In this document: in pieces, positions 63,698 through 64,000 of the stretch
Position numbering within the stretch: position 1 is the stretch's first letter
Layout of the letters: every line of letters begins with the position of its first letter
NCBI GenBank assembly: GCA_963210315.1
Contig: OY723277.1
Location: 806,001-870,000, forward strand
Length of the DNA: 64,000 nt
Reading direction: 5' to 3'
Source: Rhynchopus euleeides
Lineage: Eukaryota; Euglenozoa; Diplonemea; Diplonemida; Diplonemidae
Notes under the pieces: generated by a model
Seen by the model: only the letters and a program-made list of their open reading frames with translations
Told to the model about the DNA's origin: nothing
Databases searched by the model: none
Program-made: the position numbers and the translations under genes

Positions 63698-64000
63698 ATG
63701 GCCTAAGGGCCACCAAAATGCAAACAACGTTGCCTCAGGGAAGGCGGTGCCCCTCCCACACGCCTTGCTGCGCTGTGGGGTGGGGCTCTGCAAAGGATTT
63801 TGCGCCGGGCACAGATTTCCTGCGGCTGTGAGCACATCTCACAGAAGTAACGGTTAAAAAAATGTTGGAAACGCTTGACATGAAAATGGATGATACGATG
63901 ATGGTATAATGCAGTGAATGTACATACCTACGACAACATAACTGACGTCTCTCACCTTCTGCCCTCTACTGTACTTTGTATGATTTGGACATTTTTTTGG
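63698..64000. repeat. Exact copy of 15618-15920
   Basis: It starts directly after the gap and reaches the window end. Absolute identity over 303 bp of mostly noncoding DNA, next to a gap, raises the possibility of an assembly or haplotype artefact. Confidence 0.9.

Overview
This is eukaryotic nuclear DNA. The large minus-strand gene has a GT-AG intron, a TATA/CCAAT promoter layout and a transmembrane tail that only makes sense after splicing. Other open frames end at good splice donors or begin after good acceptors. The mixture of a giant modular surface protein with a mucin-like stalk, a restriction-endonuclease-type LINE, hAT- and Mutator-like DNA transposons, and very frequent G or C homopolymers of 10-20 bases suggests a protist or alga. 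A chromerid or other alveolate is my best guess, but nothing here identifies the species. Genes are sparse and most of the window is nested mobile DNA.

Layout. 1-7521: G-rich low-complexity DNA with one hAT-type non-autonomous element (J) and a candidate exon. 7522-15029: three elements, namely B, A (autonomous, 703-aa transposase) and E (very long AT-palindromic inverted ends, carrying nested element N). 15030-16786: a candidate terminal exon and a segment copied exactly at the window end. 16787-25110: a two-exon gene for a 2671-aa type I membrane protein with 16 PLAT-like modules. 26788-27244: a small two-exon gene. 29865-31029: element C. 31944-37496: a LINE protein with RT, nuclease and three OTU-like modules. 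38349-39522: an open frame split by a TGA and by foldback element H. 40986-46830: a Mutator-like element (G) containing a hAT element (K) and transposon F1. 47155-49467: F2, an inverted near-identical copy of F1. 53098-53982: hAT fragment D. 54211-55370: element I. 55371-62667: mostly G-rich intergenic DNA with one possible lectin exon. 62668-64000: truncated E copy, a 200-base gap and the duplicated segment.

Most notable points: (1) five hAT-like elements sit between 8-bp G-rich target duplications, three of them pure G; (2) transposon F carries a histone-H2B-like gene beside an unknown gene split by an in-frame TGA; (3) the LINE protein joins an RLE-type reverse transcriptase to repeated OTU plus zinc-finger modules; (4) the surface protein arose by a ~2.95-kb internal tandem duplication; (5) insertion history can be read from target duplications (TAGATTATA for G, ATCATATG for K, TA for F1/F2, TCATGC for H).
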